This document shows positions 44,524-53,200 of a stretch of DNA of 64,000 nucleotides, piece after piece (positions within the stretch are counted from its first letter, which is position 1; each line of letters starts with the position of its first letter). The notes under the pieces were generated by a model. That model saw only the letters and a program-made list of their open reading frames with translations. It was not told where the DNA came from and ran no database searches. The translations under genes were made by a program, and so were the position numbers. The stretch covers positions 806,001 to 870,000 of the forward strand of contig CAXMMQ010000006.1 of the NCBI GenBank assembly GCA_963693035.2, written 5' to 3'. Source of the DNA: Lichenicoccus sp963693035 (GTDB taxonomy: Bacteria; Pseudomonadota; Alphaproteobacteria; Acetobacterales; Acetobacteraceae).

Positions 44524-45819
44524 CTACTGCGCCGCCGCAGCGCTCGCAGGATGCAGGTCGTGGCCCATGCGTATCGCCTTGGCCTCGAGATAGGCGCGGT
44601 TGTACGGGTTGGGCGGGATCTCCAGCGGAATACGCCGCATCACCTCGATCCCGTTCGCGCGCACCGCGCGGATCTTGTCCGGATTGTTGGTCAGCAGGTC
44701 GAGCCGCTCGACGCCGAGATGATGCAGGATGCGGGCCGCGATGCCCCAGTCGCGCTCGTCGGTGGCAAAGCCAAGCTGGTGGTTGGCCTCCACGGTATCC
44801 AGGCCCTGGTCCTGCAGCGAATAGGCGCGGATCTTGTTGGCCAGCCCGATGCCGCGCCCCTCATGGCCGCGCAGATAGACCAGCACCCCGCCGGGACTCT
44901 CCGAGATCAGCTGCAGGGCCTTGCGGAGCTGGCCGCCGCAGTCGCAACGCAGCGAGCCGAGCGCATCGCCGGTCAGGCACTCGGAATGCAGCCGCACCAG
45001 CGGCGCATCGCACGCCGAGAGGTCGCCGCTGACCAGGGCGAGATGCTCGATGCCATCCCGCGGATCGCGGAACGCATGCACGGTGAAGGCGCCCTCATGA
45101 CCGAACGCGCTCGGCAGTTGCGCGCTGCCGACCGGGTCGAGCCGGTCCGGCACCGGGGTGAACAGGTCCGAGGCGGTATGGGTCGCCGCCATCGCCAGCC
45201 GGGTGCGCACCAGCTCGGCGATGCTGACAATCGGTAGGCCGTGCCGTGCGCCGAACTCGCGCAGTTCCGGCAACCGCGCCATCGTCCCGTCGGCGCTCAT
45301 CACCTCGCAGATCACCGCCGACGGCTTGAGCCCGGCGAGGCGCAGGATGTCGATCGAGCCTTCGGTATGGCCGGCCCGCGCCAGCACGCCGCCGGGCACC
45401 GCGCGCAGCGGAAACACGTGGCCCGGCGACACCAGGTCCTCAGCGCGCGCATCGGCGGCAGCTGCAACCTGGATGGTGCGGGCGCGGTCATGCGCTGAGA
45501 TGCCGGTATCCACGCCGACCCGCGCCTCGATCGAGACGGTGAAGGCGGTACCGCGGGGTGCGGTGTTGTTGCGCACCATAAGCGGCAGGCCGAGCCGGTC
45601 GAGCTGATCGGCCTCCAGCGCCAGGCACACCAGGCCGCGCCCGTGCGTGACCAGGAAGTTCACCGCCTCGGGCGTCGCATGCTCGGCGGCCAGCACCAGG
45701 TCGCCTTCGTTCTCGCGATCCTCGTCATCGACCATGATCACCATGCGGCCGTCGCGCAGCGCCCCGATCGCCTCGGCGAGGGCGACAGGCGTTGCGGCGG
45801 TCAGTTCTGGCGCTGGCAT
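44524..45819 (-). CDS. ribBA: Bifunctional DHBP synthase / GTP cyclohydrolase II (RibBA)
   Basis: A 431-residue fusion. The N-terminal half is RibB (MVDDEDRENEGDLVLAAEH; TGISAHDRARTI; GHVFPLRA...GHTEGSIDI) and makes dihydroxybutanone phosphate. The C-terminal half is RibA-like with zinc ligands in CLTGDALGSLRCDCGGQL and the segment YLRGHEGRGIGLANKIRAYS. Both sets of active-site residues appear intact. It overlaps ribE by 19 bases. Confidence 0.95.
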   Translation of the reverse strand: MPAPELTAATPVALAEAIGALRDGRMVIMVDDEDRENEGDLVLAAEHATPEAVNFLVTHGRGLVCLALEADQLDRLGLPLMVRNNTAPRGTAFTVSIEARVGVDTGISAHDRARTIQVAAAADARAEDLVSPGHVFPLRAVPGGVLARAGHTEGSIDILRLAGLKPSAVICEVMSADGTMARLPELREFGARHGLPIVSIAELVRTRLAMAATHTASDLFTPVPDRLDPVGSAQLPSAFGHEGAFTVHAFRDPRDGIEHLALVSGDLSACDAPLVRLHSECLTGDALGSLRCDCGGQLRKALQLISESPGGVLVYLRGHEGRGIGLANKIRAYSLQDQGLDTVEANHQLGFATDERDWGIAARILHHLGVERLDLLTNNPDKIRAVRANGIEVMRRIPLEIPPNPYNRAYLEAKAIRMGHDLHPASAAAAQ

Positions 45820-46409
45820 AGCTGCTCCACATACTTGGCGATGATGTCCACCTCGACATTGAGGGGCGCCCCCGGAGCCAGCAGGCCGAGGGTGGTGTGT
45901 TCCCAGGTGTGCGGGATGATCATCAGCGAGAGGCTGAAACGGTCCGGGACGGCGGAGGCCCCGATGGCGTTGATGGTCAGGCTGATCCCGTCCAGCGCGA
46001 TCGAGCCCTTCTCGACGCAGTAGCGGCGCAGCGATTGCGGCACGTCGAGCAGCAGCGCCCAGGCATCGCCATGCGGGGTGACCGAGGCGAGGGTGGCGGT
46101 GCCGTCGACATGGCCCTGCACCATGTGGCCGGACAGCCGCGTCGTCGGCGTCACCGCGCGCTCGAGATTAACCCGGTCGCCCTCGCCGAGACGCCCCAGC
46201 GTGGTGCGGTCCAGCGTCTCCGGACTGACGAAGAAGATCGCCGTGCCACCGGCATCGCCCTGGGTCACGGTCAGACAGACCCCGTTGACCGCGACGCTCT
46301 CTCCGAGATCGAGGTCCTTCAGCGTCGTGTCGAGCACCAGCCTGACGTCCTTCACACCCGGCTCGACGGCGCGCACCCGGCCGAGGCTTTCTATGATGCC
46401 GGAGAACAT
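45801..46409 (-). CDS. ribE: Riboflavin synthase alpha chain
   Basis: A 202-residue protein made of two similar lumazine-binding halves, beginning MFSGIIESLGRV with the first-half motif VAVNGVCLTVT and the second-half motif IALDGISLTINAI. It dismutates two lumazines into riboflavin. It overlaps both ribD and ribBA, showing tight coupling in the operon. Confidence 0.95.
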   Translation of the reverse strand: MFSGIIESLGRVRAVEPGVKDVRLVLDTTLKDLDLGESVAVNGVCLTVTQGDAGGTAIFFVSPETLDRTTLGRLGEGDRVNLERAVTPTTRLSGHMVQGHVDGTATLASVTPHGDAWALLLDVPQSLRRYCVEKGSIALDGISLTINAIGASAVPDRFSLSLMIIPHTWEHTTLGLLAPGAPLNVEVDIIAKYVEQLCQRQN

Positions 46410-47452
46410 ACGACCTCCCGTTGCAGGCTGAGTTTCGTGGGCATGCCCTCAACCAGGCGCAGCGGCGTCATGGCGGTGCGGGCGCGGATGCCGACCTGGT
46501 CCTCGCCACCCGGGCGGTGGCGGATGGTGAGCCAGTCGTCCCAGAGCCCGGCGCGGGCCAGCGTGTCGAGCAGGCGCGGGCCGCCCTCGACCATCGCCCA
46601 CAGCACGCCCTCGTCGAGCAGGAGCCGCATCAGGCCGCCCGCGTCCGGCGCCGTCCTGACCCTGAAGCCGCGGGCCTCCGCCTCCTTGCGCCAGGCGGCG
46701 GGCAGCGCGCCATTGCGGTCGAGCACGGCGATGATCCGGTGCCGGTCCGCATGATCGGCGACATGGCGCACGGTGAAGTGCGGAGAGTCGGCGAGCACCG
46801 TGCCCATGCCGGTGATGATCGCATCGGTGGCACGACGCAGCCGGTGCGCGAGATGCAGCGACGACGCCGTGGTGAAGGTGCGGGCGCCGGGCGGCGGGAT
46901 CATGCTGCCCTGGGCATCCAGCGCCTGCTTGACCGTGATCCAGGGCCGCGACCCACGGATGAAGCTGGTGAACGGGGCGATCAGCGCCAGGCAGTCCACC
47001 CCCTCGAGACTGTCAGGGGAAGCAACCTGCACGTCGAGGCCCGCTTCGCGCAGCCGGGCCGCGCCGCCGCCGGTCACGCGTGGGTTCGGGTCGCCGGCTC
47101 CGATCCACACGCTGCGGATCGGGCTGGCCAGGAGCGCGTCGGTGCAGGGGCGGGTGCGGCCGACATGGTTGCAGGGCTCAAGGGTGACCACGGCGGTGGC
47201 AGCGCGCGACAGGGTTCCGGCCGCCTCGCATTGCAGCAGCGCCAGGGCCTCGGCATGCAGGGCGCCGGCGCGGTGATGCGCCGCCACCGTCAGGATCTCG
47301 CCCGCGGCGTCGAGGATCGCGCAGCCGACCGGCGGGTTGGGCGCGGTGGCGCCGACGAAGCGCCCAGCCTCGGCGATTGCGGCCACGTAGACGGCCTCGG
47401 CAACGGCGGCCGACGCGATCCCGTCACTCAATTGCATGCGCGCGCGCTGCAT
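46391..47452 (-). CDS. ribD: Bifunctional deaminase/reductase RibD
   Basis: About 353 residues. The N-terminal deaminase has VGATAPNPPVGCAIL, HAEALALL and the zinc motif TLEPCNHVGRTRPC. The C-terminal reductase has RPWITVKQALDAQGSM and VEGGPRLLDTL. The ATG at 47452 is chosen because it follows AAGGACGGGAACG, part of a hairpin next to the FMN riboswitch; an in-frame ATG at 47437 is possible. It is the first gene of the operon. Confidence 0.92.
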   Translation of the reverse strand: MQRARMQLSDGIASAAVAEAVYVAAIAEAGRFVGATAPNPPVGCAILDAAGEILTVAAHHRAGALHAEALALLQCEAAGTLSRAATAVVTLEPCNHVGRTRPCTDALLASPIRSVWIGAGDPNPRVTGGGAARLREAGLDVQVASPDSLEGVDCLALIAPFTSFIRGSRPWITVKQALDAQGSMIPPPGARTFTTASSLHLAHRLRRATDAIITGMGTVLADSPHFTVRHVADHADRHRIIAVLDRNGALPAAWRKEAEARGFRVRTAPDAGGLMRLLLDEGVLWAMVEGGPRLLDTLARAGLWDDWLTIRHRPGGEDQVGIRARTAMTPLRLVEGMPTKLSLQREVVCSPAS

Positions 47453-47458
47453 CGTTCC

Positions 47459-47472
47459 CGTCCTTGCGGACG
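47459..47472 (-). promoter_or_regulatory. Hairpin masking the ribD ribosome-binding site
   Basis: The minus strand reads CGTCCGCAAGGACG: a 5-bp stem with a GCAA tetraloop. It contains the AAGGA that serves the ribD start at 47452. Placed between the FMN riboswitch and ribD, it is a likely switch for translation start. Confidence 0.55.
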
Positions 47473-47534
47473 CGCCCAGGGCACGGCAAGCCAAGCACGC
47501 GCGCATCCCATCAGGGACACACATGCCCGACCGC

Positions 47535-47697
47535 GTTCTCTCCCATCCGGACTATACCGTCGGCCCCGGAGTTTCACCGGATCTGCTTGACCCCGCCACC
47601 GATGATGGTGGCGGGCGCTCGCGGGCTGATGCAGGCGCATCCCGAAGGGACGCCTGCAATTACCGCCGGTGGGGAATTGCACCCCGCCCTGAGAACG
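47535..47697 (-). ncRNA. FMN riboswitch (RFN element)
   Basis: The minus strand contains the RFN core: GTTCTCAGGGCGGGGTGCAA, TTCCCCACCGGCGGTA, AGCCCGCGAGCGCC, then GGTCAAGCAGATCCGGTGAA, ACTCCGGGGCCGACGGTATA and GTCCGGATGGGAGAGAAC. The two ends GTTCTC/GAGAAC form the closing helix. It lies directly upstream of ribD, so it senses FMN and represses the riboflavin operon. Confidence 0.96.
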
Positions 47698-47772
47698 TCG
47701 TCGACGGCCAACATGACCGGCGTGGTACTCATTAAGGGGTGAACTGCCGGTTCCGCAAGATGTCCGCCTAAT

Positions 47773-48567
47773 TCACTTTTTCAATTTGTGGATCATGGCC
47801 TCCGCGGCTGCCGGCGCCCGGTGCTTGGCGCCGGAGATCACGTAGGCGAACACCGGGCGATCCCGCGAAAGCTTGCGCAGCCGGATGGCCCAGGCGTCCA
47901 GCAGCTTCGGCGCGTAGCCGAGCGGCTCCTCGTCGCGCGTTGCCTGCAGGCGCAGGTAGGCGAAGTCTGCGGTCAGCGGGAAATCGGCCTGAGGGTCGGG
48001 CGCTTCCGGGTCGAGGTCCAGCGCCACCAGGGCGACGTTGCGTTCGCCAAGCAGCCGCAGCGCCGGCTCGGTGGCAAAGCTTTCGTGCCGGGCTTCCAGC
48101 GCATGACGCAGGGCAACCCCGTCACGCCCCACCGGCAGCAGGTCGAGGAAGCGCCCGAGATCATCGGCGTCGAACCGGCGTCCGGGCGGCAACTGCCACA
48201 GGATCGGCCCCAGCGCCGGCCCGAGTGCCGTGAGCCCGGAGCCGAGGAACCGCTCGATCGACGGCGCGGCTTCGGCGGCGTCCCTGCGCTGGGCTGCCCC
48301 GCGTGCCGCCTTGACCGAGAACACGAAGCCGTCCGGCACCGCGGAGCGCCAGGAGCGGAAGATGTCCGGCGTCTGGGTCCGGTAGAAGGTGCCGTTGATC
48401 TCGATCGAGCCGAGGCGGCCGGCGGCGTAGGTCAGCTCGTCGGCCTGCCGCAGCCCCTTGGGATAGAAGTTGTCGCGCCATTGCGGAAAGTTCCAGCCGC
48501 CGATGCCGATGCGTATCGGATGGCCGGCCGTTCGCGATCCGGCCTTCGTAGATGCAGTCCTGGCCAT
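47773..48567 (-). CDS. DUF72-family protein
   Basis: A 264-residue TIM-barrel protein of the DUF72 family with the signatures RIGIGGWNFPQWRDNFYPKG, LGSIEINGTFYRTQTPDIF, FVFSVKAARGAAQRRDA and LGPILWQLPPGRRFD. Its function is unknown. The start at 48567 (or 48570) follows GGGAGGA. It is divergent from the PfkB kinase gene. Confidence 0.9.
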   Translation of the reverse strand: MARTASTKAGSRTAGHPIRIGIGGWNFPQWRDNFYPKGLRQADELTYAAGRLGSIEINGTFYRTQTPDIFRSWRSAVPDGFVFSVKAARGAAQRRDAAEAAPSIERFLGSGLTALGPALGPILWQLPPGRRFDADDLGRFLDLLPVGRDGVALRHALEARHESFATEPALRLLGERNVALVALDLDPEAPDPQADFPLTADFAYLRLQATRDEEPLGYAPKLLDAWAIRLRKLSRDRPVFAYVISGAKHRAPAAAEAMIHKLKK

Positions 48568-48642
48568 CATTCCTCCCGGGCACTCGCCGTCCGCCTGCGG
48601 AAACGCTAAGGCAGCAGCCGGCCAAGCAGAAGGGACCATGCG

Positions 48643-49599
48643 ATGCCGTCCGGAACGATCGTCACGATCGGGGAGATCCTGGTCGAGATCATGGCCGAGA
48701 CCCGCGGCGACGGCTTTCGCGAACCGCTGGCACTGCGCGGGCCGTTCCCATCCGGGGCGCCGGCGATCTTCATCGACCAGGTGGCGCGGCTCGGCGCTTC
48801 GGCCGGCATGATCGCCTGCGTCGGCGACGACGATTTCGGCCGGCTCAATGTCGAACGCCTGAGGCGCGACGGCGTCGATGTGACCGCCATCCGCGTCGAT
48901 CCGGAACAGGTCACCGGCAGCGCCTTCGTGCGCTACCGCGACAATGGCGAGCGCGACTTCGTGTTCAACATCCGCCACAGCGCCAGCGGCCGCACCCGGA
49001 TCGACGCGGCGGCCGACCGGCTGCTGCAAGGCTGCCGCCACCTCCACGTCATGGGGTCGTCGCTGTTCTCGGCCGACCTGATCGAGGCGGCAACGCAGGC
49101 AGCGTCTCTGGTGCGCACTCGCGGCGGCACCGTCTCGTTCGACCCGAACGTGCGCAAGGAGATGCTGCGTATTCCGGAGATGCGCGCGGCCCTGGAGGCG
49201 ATGCTGCGCGGCTGCGACCTGTTCATGCCGAGCGGGGCCGAGCTGACGCTGCTGACCGCGGCCAGCGACGAGGCGGGCGCGGTCGCCGAGATCCTATCGC
49301 TCGGGGTCCGCGAGATCGTGGTCAAGCGCGGCGCCGCCGGTGCCAGCCATTTCGACCGCGACGGCGCCACCCGCGTGCAGGCCTTCCGCGTTGCCGAGAT
49401 CGATCCGACAGGGGCGGGCGACTGCTTCGGCGCCACCTTCGTGACCTGCCGGATGCAGGGCATGAATGTGCCGGACAGCCTGCGCTACGCCAGCGCCAGC
49501 GGCGCCCGCGCGGTCGGCGTCCGCGGCCCGATGGAAGGCGCCTCCAGCTTCGCCGCGCTCGACGCCTTCGTCGCCAGCCATTCCGGAGAGGCCGCATGA
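48643..49599 (+). CDS. PfkB-family sugar kinase (probable tagatose kinase)
   Basis: A 318-residue ribokinase-type enzyme. It has the N-terminal signature VTIGEILVEIMAETRGDGF, the substrate loop FIDQVARLGASAGMIACVGDD and the C-terminal PfkB signature IDPTGAGDCFGATFVT with catalytic Asp in GAGD. Its position in front of a GatZ/KbaZ gene and a polyol-binding protein suggests it phosphorylates D-tagatose or a related ketohexose. The ATG overlaps nothing; its TGA overlaps the next start (ATGA). Confidence 0.86.
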   Translation: MPSGTIVTIGEILVEIMAETRGDGFREPLALRGPFPSGAPAIFIDQVARLGASAGMIACVGDDDFGRLNVERLRRDGVDVTAIRVDPEQVTGSAFVRYRDNGERDFVFNIRHSASGRTRIDAAADRLLQGCRHLHVMGSSLFSADLIEAATQAASLVRTRGGTVSFDPNVRKEMLRIPEMRAALEAMLRGCDLFMPSGAELTLLTAASDEAGAVAEILSLGVREIVVKRGAAGASHFDRDGATRVQAFRVAEIDPTGAGDCFGATFVTCRMQGMNVPDSLRYASASGARAVGVRGPMEGASSFAALDAFVASHSGEAA

Positions 49600-50870
49600 C
49601 CATTCCCGCCCTCGCCCGCCTCGCCACGTCGCGTGCGGCACGGGCGCCCTCCGGCATCGTCTCGGTGTGCTCGGCGCATCCGCTGGTGATCGAGGCGGCG
49701 CTGCTGCAGGCGCTTGAAGAAGGCGGCGACGTGCTGATCGAGGCGACCTGCAACCAGGTCAACCAGGAGGGCGGATATACCGGCATGACCCCCGCCGCGT
49801 TCCGCGACTTCGTGCACGCCATAGCGGATGCGGTCGGCTTCCCGAGGGACCGCGTCATCCTGGGCGGCGACCATCTCGGCCCGAATCCGTGGAAGCACCT
49901 GCCGGCGGACGAAGCCATGGCGCGTGCCGAGCGGATGATCGCGGAGTACGCCGCCGCCGGCTACGTGAAGCTGCATCTCGACGCCAGCATGGGCTGCGGC
50001 TCCGAGCCCGCTTCCCTCGACGACGCGCAGACCGCCGGCCGCGCTGCACGCCTCGCCACCGCCGCCGAGCAGGCCGCCCCTGGACACGCCGTGTACATCA
50101 TCGGCACCGAGGTGCCGACGCCCGGTGGCGCGCTGGAGCCGCTCGACGACTTGCAGCCGACCGAGGCAGGCGCGGTGCTCGCGACCCACGCCGTGCACGA
50201 ACAGGCTTTCCGCGCCATGGCCGGGGGCGACGCCTGGCGCCGGGTGCTGGCGATCGTGGTGCAGCCGGGCGTCGAGTTCGGCCACGAGGAGGTCGCGGTG
50301 TATGCGCCGGACCGGGCGCTGGCGCTGACCGGCTCCCTCGATGCGATGCCGGGACTGGTGTTCGAGGCACACTCCACCGACTACCAGCCGGAAGCCAGCC
50401 TGCGTCGCCTGGTGCAGGACGGCTATCCGATCCTCAAAGTCGGGCCTGGCCTGACGTTTGCGCTGCGCGAGGCGCTCTACGGCCTGGATGCGATCGACGC
50501 CTTCCTCCATCCCGGCCATCCCAGGCTCCCCGACATCATGGAAGCGCTGATGCTGGCCGAGCCGAAGCACTGGCAGAGCCATTATCCGGGGACACCGGAG
50601 GAGCAGCGCATCCTCCGCCACTACAGCTACAGCGACCGCATCCGCTACTACTGGCCAGCGGCCGGCGCGCAGGCCGGAGTGGACGCCCTGCTCGGCCGCC
50701 TTGGCGACCTGCAGATCCCGGAGACGCTGGTCAGCCAGCACCTGTCGCGGCTGCACCAGCGGGTCATGCTCGGCGCCATCGCGCCACACGCCCGCACGCT
50801 GCTGATCGAGAGCGTCCGCGACGTGCTGCGCGCCTACGGCCGGGCCTGCCGCCCGGTCGCGGCACCATAA
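49596..50870 (+). CDS. GatZ/KbaZ-family tagatose-phosphate protein
   Basis: A 424-residue member of the family annotated as the D-tagatose-bisphosphate aldolase non-catalytic subunit. Landmarks are SGIVSVCSAHPLVIEAAL, IEATCNQVNQEGGYTGMTP, ILGGDHLGPNPWKHLPAD and KLHLDASMGC. No catalytic GatY/KbaY gene is nearby. As I recall, in Agrobacterium such stand-alone proteins act as D-tagatose-6-phosphate 4-epimerases in galactitol use, which fits the neighbouring kinase. Translationally coupled to the kinase. Confidence 0.86.
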   Translation: MTIPALARLATSRAARAPSGIVSVCSAHPLVIEAALLQALEEGGDVLIEATCNQVNQEGGYTGMTPAAFRDFVHAIADAVGFPRDRVILGGDHLGPNPWKHLPADEAMARAERMIAEYAAAGYVKLHLDASMGCGSEPASLDDAQTAGRAARLATAAEQAAPGHAVYIIGTEVPTPGGALEPLDDLQPTEAGAVLATHAVHEQAFRAMAGGDAWRRVLAIVVQPGVEFGHEEVAVYAPDRALALTGSLDAMPGLVFEAHSTDYQPEASLRRLVQDGYPILKVGPGLTFALREALYGLDAIDAFLHPGHPRLPDIMEALMLAEPKHWQSHYPGTPEEQRILRHYSYSDRIRYYWPAAGAQAGVDALLGRLGDLQIPETLVSQHLSRLHQRVMLGAIAPHARTLLIESVRDVLRAYGRACRPVAAP

Positions 50871-50884
50871 AGGGAGGCGCGGAC

Positions 50885-51251
50885 ATGATCCTGCAGGGGA
50901 GGTTGCCGACCTCAACGAGGCCGGCGCGCAGATGACGGCGGCGAACTTTGGCGGCGAACGCGTCGGCCTCGCGCCCGACGTGACCCGCCAGGACTCGAAC
51001 GGCACGCTGGTCCCGGCGGTGGTCGCGCGCCACGGCCGTGTCGACATCCTGGTCAACAACGCCGGCATCTTCGACCTGGCGCCCAGGGTCGAGATCACCC
51101 GGGCCAACTAGCAGCGGGTCTATGCGGTGCCGTCGGCCGCATGGCGCGCCCCGACGAGGTCGCCGGATTGGCCCTCTTCCTTGCCGGACCGGTTTCGGAC
51201 TATATCGTTGCGCAGACATACAATATCGACGGCGGCATCTGGATGAGCTGA
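50885..51251 (+). pseudogene. Decayed short-chain dehydrogenase (polyol dehydrogenase)
   Basis: Remnants of one SDR appear in at least three frames. MILQG begins the gene, then EVADLNEAGAQMTAANFGG and GRVDILVNNAGIFDLAPRVE run to a TAG, and finally RMARPDEVAGLALFLAGPVS and YNIDGGIWMS end at 51251. The Rossmann GxxxGxG segment and the catalytic Ser-Tyr-Lys part are deleted. The parts resemble sorbitol/galactitol 2-dehydrogenases, which would make the ketohexose used by the adjacent kinase. It is surely inactive. Confidence 0.8.
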
Positions 51252-51274
51252 CCGCCGGAAGGGGGAATACGTAG

Positions 51275-52618
51275 ATGATGAAGAACAAGAAGACCGGACT
51301 CATGGCCGGGGTAGCGGCGGCCGGAGTCGCGGTCGCAGGCCTGGCGCTGGCGGCGACGTCCGCGCAGGCGGACACCACGCTGACGGTGGCCACCGTGAAC
51401 AACACCCAGATGATCGAGATGCAGAAGCTCACGCCGGAGTTCGAGAAGAGTCATCCGGGCATCCATCTGAACTGGGTGGTGCTCGAGGAGAACGTGCTGC
51501 GCCAGCGCGTCACCACCGACATCGCAACGCATGGCGGCCAGTTCGACGTGCTCACCATCGGCAACTACGAGGTGCCGATCTGGGCCAAGCAGAACTGGCT
51601 GGTGCCGATGGACGGCCTGCCGGCAAGCTTCGACGTGGATGACATCCTGGCTCCGGTGCGCCAGGGCATCAGCTACAAGGGCAAGCTGTACGCGCTGCCG
51701 TTCTACGCCGAGAGCGTGATGACGCTGTATCGCACCGACCTGTTCAAGAAGGCCGGGATCTCGATGCCGGCAGCCCCGACCTACGCCCAGATCCGCGAGT
51801 TCGCCGACAAGATCACCGACAAGTCGCACGGCATCTATGGCATCTGCCTGCGCGGCAAGCCGGGCTGGGGCGAGAACATGGCGTATTTCTCGACGCTGGT
51901 GACCGCGATGGGCGGCCAGTGGTTCGACATGCGCTGGCATCCGACCATCAACACCGCCGCCTGGAAGCAGGCGCTTTCGTACTATGACGGCATCCTGAAG
52001 GCCGACGGACCGCCGGGCCTGTCCTCGAACGGCTTCAACGAGAACCTGTCGCTGTTCACCAGCGGACATTGCGGCATGTGGATCGACGCCACCTCGGCCG
52101 CCGGCACCGTCTACGACAAGAAGCAGTCCACCGTCGCCGACAGCGTCGGCTTCGCGGCCCTGCCGACCGGCAGCTTCACCGGCGGACCGACCTGGCTGTG
52201 GTCGTGGAACCTGGCGATCCCAAGGACCTCGACGCATGCCGACGCGGCTCGCCAGTTCGTGACCTGGGCGACCTCGAAGGACTATATCGACCTGGTCGCC
52301 AAGACCGACGGCTGGGTGAACATCCCGCCCGGCACCCGTGCCTCGTCGTTCGCGTCCGCCGACTACAAGCAGGTGGCGCCGTTCTCGAGCTTCGTCGAGG
52401 ATGCGATCAACCACTCCAATCCGACCGGCGAGACCAAGAACCCGCGCCCCTATACCGGCGCGCAGTATGTCGGCATCCCGCAGTTCCAGGCGATCGGCAC
52501 CAGTGTCGGCCAGACGGTGGCGGGCACCCTCGCCGGCCAGCAGACGGTGGATACGGCGCTGGCCTCGGCGCAGTCGCAGACCAACCGGACGATCCGCCAG
52601 GCCGGCTACCAGAAGTAG
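51275..52618 (+). CDS. Polyol-type ABC solute-binding protein (SmoE-like)
   Basis: A 447-residue periplasmic protein with a signal peptide (MAGVAAAGVAVAGLALAATS, cleavage near AQA-DT). The body has TLTVATVNNTQMIEMQKL, FDVLTIGNYEVPIWAKQNWL, LYALPFYAESVMTLYRTDLF and GPTWLWSWNLAIP, typical of sorbitol/mannitol-binding proteins. No permease or ATPase genes follow; a strong terminator closes the operon. It is therefore an orphan binding protein in the polyol cluster. Confidence 0.87.
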   Translation: MMKNKKTGLMAGVAAAGVAVAGLALAATSAQADTTLTVATVNNTQMIEMQKLTPEFEKSHPGIHLNWVVLEENVLRQRVTTDIATHGGQFDVLTIGNYEVPIWAKQNWLVPMDGLPASFDVDDILAPVRQGISYKGKLYALPFYAESVMTLYRTDLFKKAGISMPAAPTYAQIREFADKITDKSHGIYGICLRGKPGWGENMAYFSTLVTAMGGQWFDMRWHPTINTAAWKQALSYYDGILKADGPPGLSSNGFNENLSLFTSGHCGMWIDATSAAGTVYDKKQSTVADSVGFAALPTGSFTGGPTWLWSWNLAIPRTSTHADAARQFVTWATSKDYIDLVAKTDGWVNIPPGTRASSFASADYKQVAPFSSFVEDAINHSNPTGETKNPRPYTGAQYVGIPQFQAIGTSVGQTVAGTLAGQQTVDTALASAQSQTNRTIRQAGYQK

Positions 52619-52648
52619 GCCTGCTCTCCACCATAGGTGTATGACGAC

Positions 52649-52680
52649 CCGGCTCCCTGTCCGTAGGGAGCCGGTTTTCG
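52649..52680 (+). terminator. Rho-independent terminator of the polyol operon
   Basis: A perfect 9-bp stem CCGGCTCCC / GGGAGCCGG with loop TGTCCGTA is followed by TTTTCGTTT. It lies 31 bp after the binding-protein stop. Confidence 0.92.
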
Positions 52681-52795
52681 TTTGTGGCGGTGATTTCGCT
52701 GACGGCGCTGGCCGCTCTGTCGTGCGACCGGGAGGCATGTTACGAAGATCGTACGACCTGTCGCTCGTGCCTGAACCAAACCGGAGGGATCAGAC

Positions 52796-53149
52796 ATGCC
52801 GGACGTCAACCTGCCGGTTTCAATACCGCTCGCCGCTGCCTACCGGAACTGGCTCTCGATGTTCAACGCCTACGGCAACACGTATGGCAACCAGACCGGC
52901 CTGATCAATGTGATGCTCGGGACCTCCACCAACCCAGCCGTCGAGCAGCAGGTGGTGTCCGATGTCGGCAGCTACGGCAAGCAACTCGGCCGGATCGGCG
53001 ACGTGGTGGCGGTTCTGCTGCGCCATCTTCCGCACGATGTGAAGCTCAGTGCCGAAGATCAGCGCGCCGTCACCGACCTGAAGTCGATGCTCAACGAGAT
53101 CGCCAACATCAAGGAACAACACGGCGCGCGGCACGTGCTGCGTCCCTGA
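52796..53149 (+). CDS. Hypothetical protein
   Basis: A 117-residue protein, soluble and mostly helical in appearance (VGSYGKQLGRIGDVVAVLLR; LKSMLNEIANIKEQHGARHV). It starts after GGAGGGATCAGAC, a good ribosome-binding site. No motif or family is recognised. It lies between the polyol terminator and the broken PhyH gene, which faces it. Confidence 0.6.
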   Translation: MPDVNLPVSIPLAAAYRNWLSMFNAYGNTYGNQTGLINVMLGTSTNPAVEQQVVSDVGSYGKQLGRIGDVVAVLLRHLPHDVKLSAEDQRAVTDLKSMLNEIANIKEQHGARHVLRP

Positions 53150-53200
53150 TCGATCAGCCCCGTCAGACGACCGGCCGCACCTTGCACGCAAGGGAAGGCA

